NCBI RefSeq assembly: GCF_001428125.1
Contig: NZ_LMSM01000001.1
Span: 409,411 to 473,410, forward strand
DNA: 64,000 bases
Source: Nocardioides sp. Soil774
Lineage (GTDB): Bacteria; Actinomycetota; Actinomycetes; Propionibacteriales; Nocardioidaceae
Reading direction: 5' to 3'
Made by a program: the position numbers and the translations under genes. Position 1 is the stretch's first letter. Every line of letters starts with the position of its first letter. Under the pieces are notes generated by a model. The model saw only the letters and a list, made by a program, of their open reading frames with translations, had not been told where the DNA came from and searched no databases. This document shows positions 61,306 to 64,000 of the stretch, piece after piece.

Positions 61306-63462
61306 TTGGCTCAGGCTCGAATTTTCATTGCTTCACGCTTCGAAGAGTTCAGGTCCCTCCGCACGCTGCTACAGCGCAACTTCGTAGACGTCGGTCTCGA
61401 GGTGGTGAATCTCGACGACGGGCTGGCCGACGAGCGCTCACCCGGTGCTCGCTCGCTAAAGGAGCTCGCCGGGTGCGACGCCGTTGTGGTACTGCTCGGT
61501 CGGACGTACTCCGAGACTATGGCGCCGGGCCGGGAAGTATCGATCACTGAGGCTGAGTGGGACAAGGCAGTGACGCTGGGCCTCCCTGTTTATTGCTTCG
61601 CTTCAGACCCCAATGACATGACGCCGAGGGCCCGGCAGTTCTACGAGCGGACGCAGCACCCGGACCTGCCTACGACGGGTCGGCTGGTGGGCGGCGAGGC
61701 GCCGATCGACGATGTGGACGCGATTACCAACCGCATCCTCTCCAAGTTCTACTTCAGCAACGACGACGCCGACGTTGGCCACGGCAGTGGACTGCTGCGT
61801 GAGCTGTCCTTCCTGGGTGCCGAAGGACTGGAGTCCTACCGGCTCGACGAAAGGCGCGTGGGTCACGAGCCGAGTGCGGCGAAGTTGGTCGAGGCCCGCA
61901 AGGACGCGCTTCTTGACCTTCAGGACGGCCAGCTCAGGTCCGCCGAGGAACGGTTGAGCGTCGTGTTGCGCGAGACCTCGAAGTACGACGACTGGGCCAC
62001 CACCTACCTGTACGGCCGGCTGTTGGAGTTGCAGGAACGCCGGACTCAGCTGACACAACTCGGGGAGATGGCGCTCAAGGCTGTTCGGTCCGCGCGACAG
62101 ACCCGGTACATGCCAGCGGCGGATGCGGCGATAATCGCGCGACGTGAGGTGGCGGCGCTATGCCTTCTGGGCAGGGCGCAACTTCTGGTCGGAAGCCCCG
62201 AAGACGCATTGGCCAGTGCCGATCAAGCTCTCACCCTGCGGGAGAACTCGCGCGACGCGCTGGCTCTGGGCCTAGAGGCCGCAATCCGGCTTAATGAACG
62301 GCACAAGGCGAAGGAGTTGGCGCAGCAGCTCTTCTTTTACTACCCCGACTTCGCTGTGACGCTGATGCGTATGCCCGTCGTGCGAGAGGACGCCCGAGTG
62401 GAGCGTGACCTCATCGCTCTGACGAGGGACCGCCACCAAAAGGCGCTGAGGAGCGCCGCGCCCATCGGTCTCGACCGCACCGTTGCCAGTAGCAAGCGGT
62501 TGCGTGACGCCGTTCGCTGCTATCGCACGGACGTTGCGTTGCACCGGGATGAGGTGAGCCTACGGCTGCGGAACCTGCGCACTACCGGGGACACCGAGAC
62601 GGCACGGGACTTGATGCAAGCGTTCAGCGACGCGTTCGCCCCGCTGCCAGGACTTAGCGGCATCGAGTACGTGCCTGAAGGCCGGTGCAAAAGTGGCGAC
62701 ATCACCGTCCCCCGCAAGGTTGAGACGGTAGGCGGTCAGCTTTCCGGTCGCCGATTCGTGCGGGTCTTGAGCAGGGATCACTCAAGACTGCAGGTTAGCG
62801 ACGTCCAGGTCTTCGTCACGGATGTGACCGAAGACATGGAGTGGATCGAACAACGCCCGCAAGTCCCAAAGGTCCTGGAAGAGGATCCAAGCCTCGACCT
62901 GACCGGCTCCCTCTTCGACATTCCTGCATCGGCCAAGGCGCCGTCCGCGCCACCGTTGGCGTCCATTCAAAATCGGAAGCCATGGACCCCAACAAGCAAG
63001 CCGCCTACGCAGGTTGAGCGGACCTCGACGACACGGTTAGCGTCCACTCAACCTAGGGGACAACAGGCCCCAACGAACAAGCCCCCGCTCACACTGGCCA
63101 AGAAGAAGGAGTCCGGGGCCGGAGGGTGGGCTCTTGTAGTTCTGGTCATCGCCTGCATGGTTGTATGGAAGTTGGTGGCGTGGATTGTTCCGAACAGTCC
63201 TGATCAAGGGCACGACGAGGCGTGGAAGGCCTTCCGAGAGGCGGCTATCGAGGCGTACCCCGGCGCCGAAAAGAACATCCCATCGCGACAAAGGCCCGAC
63301 GACTACATCAGATGCCGGGACGAGGGCTGGAATGACATCAGGTTCGAATGTCAGGCGAGCTGGGAAGTCGCTGGCGACCGCCGCGTCTACGTCAGTGCGA
63401 CCGTGTCCGATGACGAGTCCTTGTCCGTCTACGACATGGATCGCTGGGTCGTCGACGATTAG
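61306..63462 (+). CDS. DUF4062-TPR-transmembrane protein
   Basis: 718 residues. DUF4062-like N-terminus (ARIFIASRFEEFRSLRTLLQRNFVDVGLEVV, about 3-95), a TIR-related fold found in conflict proteins. TPR-like helical repeats follow (about 190-330, e.g. LLLGRAQLLVGSPEDALASADQALTL). A disordered Pro/Ser/Thr linker leads to one C-terminal membrane helix (GWALVVLVIACMVVWKLVAWIV, about 606-628) and a small extracellular domain. TTG 61306 follows GGGAGAAGG. It is divergent from the CARF-nuclease gene. A TTA codon is present at 63037. Confidence 0.65.
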   Translation: MAQARIFIASRFEEFRSLRTLLQRNFVDVGLEVVNLDDGLADERSPGARSLKELAGCDAVVVLLGRTYSETMAPGREVSITEAEWDKAVTLGLPVYCFASDPNDMTPRARQFYERTQHPDLPTTGRLVGGEAPIDDVDAITNRILSKFYFSNDDADVGHGSGLLRELSFLGAEGLESYRLDERRVGHEPSAAKLVEARKDALLDLQDGQLRSAEERLSVVLRETSKYDDWATTYLYGRLLELQERRTQLTQLGEMALKAVRSARQTRYMPAADAAIIARREVAALCLLGRAQLLVGSPEDALASADQALTLRENSRDALALGLEAAIRLNERHKAKELAQQLFFYYPDFAVTLMRMPVVREDARVERDLIALTRDRHQKALRSAAPIGLDRTVASSKRLRDAVRCYRTDVALHRDEVSLRLRNLRTTGDTETARDLMQAFSDAFAPLPGLSGIEYVPEGRCKSGDITVPRKVETVGGQLSGRRFVRVLSRDHSRLQVSDVQVFVTDVTEDMEWIEQRPQVPKVLEEDPSLDLTGSLFDIPASAKAPSAPPLASIQNRKPWTPTSKPPTQVERTSTTRLASTQPRGQQAPTNKPPLTLAKKKESGAGGWALVVLVIACMVVWKLVAWIVPNSPDQGHDEAWKAFREAAIEAYPGAEKNIPSRQRPDDYIRCRDEGWNDIRFECQASWEVAGDRRVYVSATVSDDESLSVYDMDRWVVDD

Positions 63463-63930
63463 CAAACGCCGAACATCGTCTGCCCACTACAGCTCACACC
63501 GTCGCGGGATCTCAGCTTTCGAGCAGGGACCAAGCCCCGCAAGTCCGCAACTCTCACCTGGATGGGCTCGTCGTGTGAGGGGGAGCGCGCGCCTGGGTTA
63601 CGAGGCCGCGATACCTCCCCTCCATTGCAGCGACTGCTATCTAGGGCGGACGCCCGCGCCTCCGGAGCGTCAACGCCCTAGTCACAGCCACGACTTCTTG
63701 ACTGCTGGGCACTCCGCTGTGATGTGCAGGTCCGAGAGCTCGGGCCCGTTGGTTCTCACGCCAGGCTCGAAGCCAAGCTTACGAAGGACTCGCCAAGAGT
63801 CCCCTTTGCCGACGGACGGTGACGGCCACGCACAGCGATCCGGAAGTGCACAGGGGATACCAGTGCACTTACCGACGAGACACCTCAAGCTGACGGTCGA
63901 CGGGACTGCTGCACGAACAGGTGACAGTTT
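63463..63930. other. Region before the IS with at most one very small ORF
   Basis: About 470 bp. On the minus strand a 68-codon reading (63682-63888, TTG start) reads WRVLRKLGFEPGVRTNGPEL in part, with several Cys, but shows no recognised family. Nothing else is supported. The region may include the IS terminus and remnants. Confidence 0.35.
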
Positions 63931-63933
63931 TGG

Positions 63934-64000
63934 TTAAGCCGCCTGGGTGGCGGTTGTGGTCATGATCAGCTCGTATTCGACCGGGGTCAACCGTCCGAGG
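63934..64000 (-). mobile_element. 3' end of an IS3-family transposase
   Basis: On the minus strand the last 21 codons before the TAA at 63934 encode LGRLTPVEYELIMTTTATQA and a final Ala. This ending is characteristic of the second reading frame (orfB) of IS3-family transposases. The rest lies outside the window. Confidence 0.8.

Noticed and set aside
38860..64000. CRISPR array to accompany the CARF nuclease
   Set aside because: I looked for regularly spaced repeats of 25-40 nt and saw none in the window, so the CARF gene appears CRISPR-independent here.

Overview
The window is high-GC actinobacterial chromosome, most like Nocardioides or a relative. The evidence is roughly 70% GC or more in positions 1-38,780, frequent GTG starts, many start codons lying 6-8 nt after a TANNNT hexamer (leaderless style), and a conserved actinobacterial order eno - ftsB/divIC - DUF501 - ppx/gppA. 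The genus is inferred from gene content and base composition, not from a marker gene.

Backbone, 1-38,780. Positions 1-2,820 hold a histidine kinase with its LuxR-type response regulator and, divergently, a LuxR protein with a degenerate receiver. Next come a CysQ-like phosphatase, a VOC protein, two tandem paralogous secreted proteins, mfd, a lipoprotein, mazG and eno. A tightly overlapping run follows (ftsB/divIC, DUF501, exopolyphosphatase, family-5 uracil-DNA glycosylase, ACT protein, peptide deformylase), ending at an unusual 74-nt tRNA with a UAA anticodon. Then come a Bax-inhibitor-like membrane protein, an SGNH hydrolase divergent from cystathionine beta-synthase, a lipoprotein, a TauE-like permease, YihY, an IMPACT/YigZ protein and a YchJ-like protein. 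Positions 24,700-28,330 look like a hypoxia/nitric-oxide module: a DevR-like regulator, a DoxX-like membrane protein, a DevS-like double-GAF kinase and a PPOX-like flavoprotein. GGGAC-N4-GTCCC palindromes resembling DosR/DevR boxes lie before two of its genes. A MoxR/VWA pair with an acetyltransferase, an MFS transporter, a UbiB-like kinase, a subtilase and small proteins complete the backbone.

Accessory island, about 38,860 to beyond 64,000. A large serine integrase gene lies next to the broken 3' end of a gene read as msrA, so the left attachment junction is probably inside msrA. Lower GC, richer codon variety, TTA codons and mostly unrecognised genes mark the foreign DNA. The first part carries element functions: integrase, a winged-helix replication/regulatory candidate, small membrane and hypothetical proteins, an XRE repressor with palindromic operators, and a second serine recombinase.

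From 45,500 onward the cargo looks like a defence island. A single 1,334-residue polypeptide combines a TIR-like domain, a PD-(D/E)XK nuclease-like segment and a type ISP/IIG-like adenine methyltransferase. It overlaps a small protein with two PGDYG-like repeats, which faces a three-TM, Rossmann, RyR-domain membrane protein. Downstream are a coiled-coil nuclease-like protein, a two-copy gamma-glutamylcyclotransferase-fold protein, a WYL-like regulator, a receiver-like/SMI1 fusion and a CARF-PD-(D/E)XK protein resembling Card1/Can2 with no CRISPR array in sight. The CARF gene is divergent from a DUF4062-TPR-TM protein. An exact 15-bp promoter motif is shared by two island genes. The window ends in the 3' end of an IS3-family transposase, so the right island boundary is not visible.

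The strongest candidates for an undescribed system are the TIR-nuclease-methyltransferase / PGDYG / RyR cluster and the CRISPR-free CARF-nuclease / DUF4062 pair.
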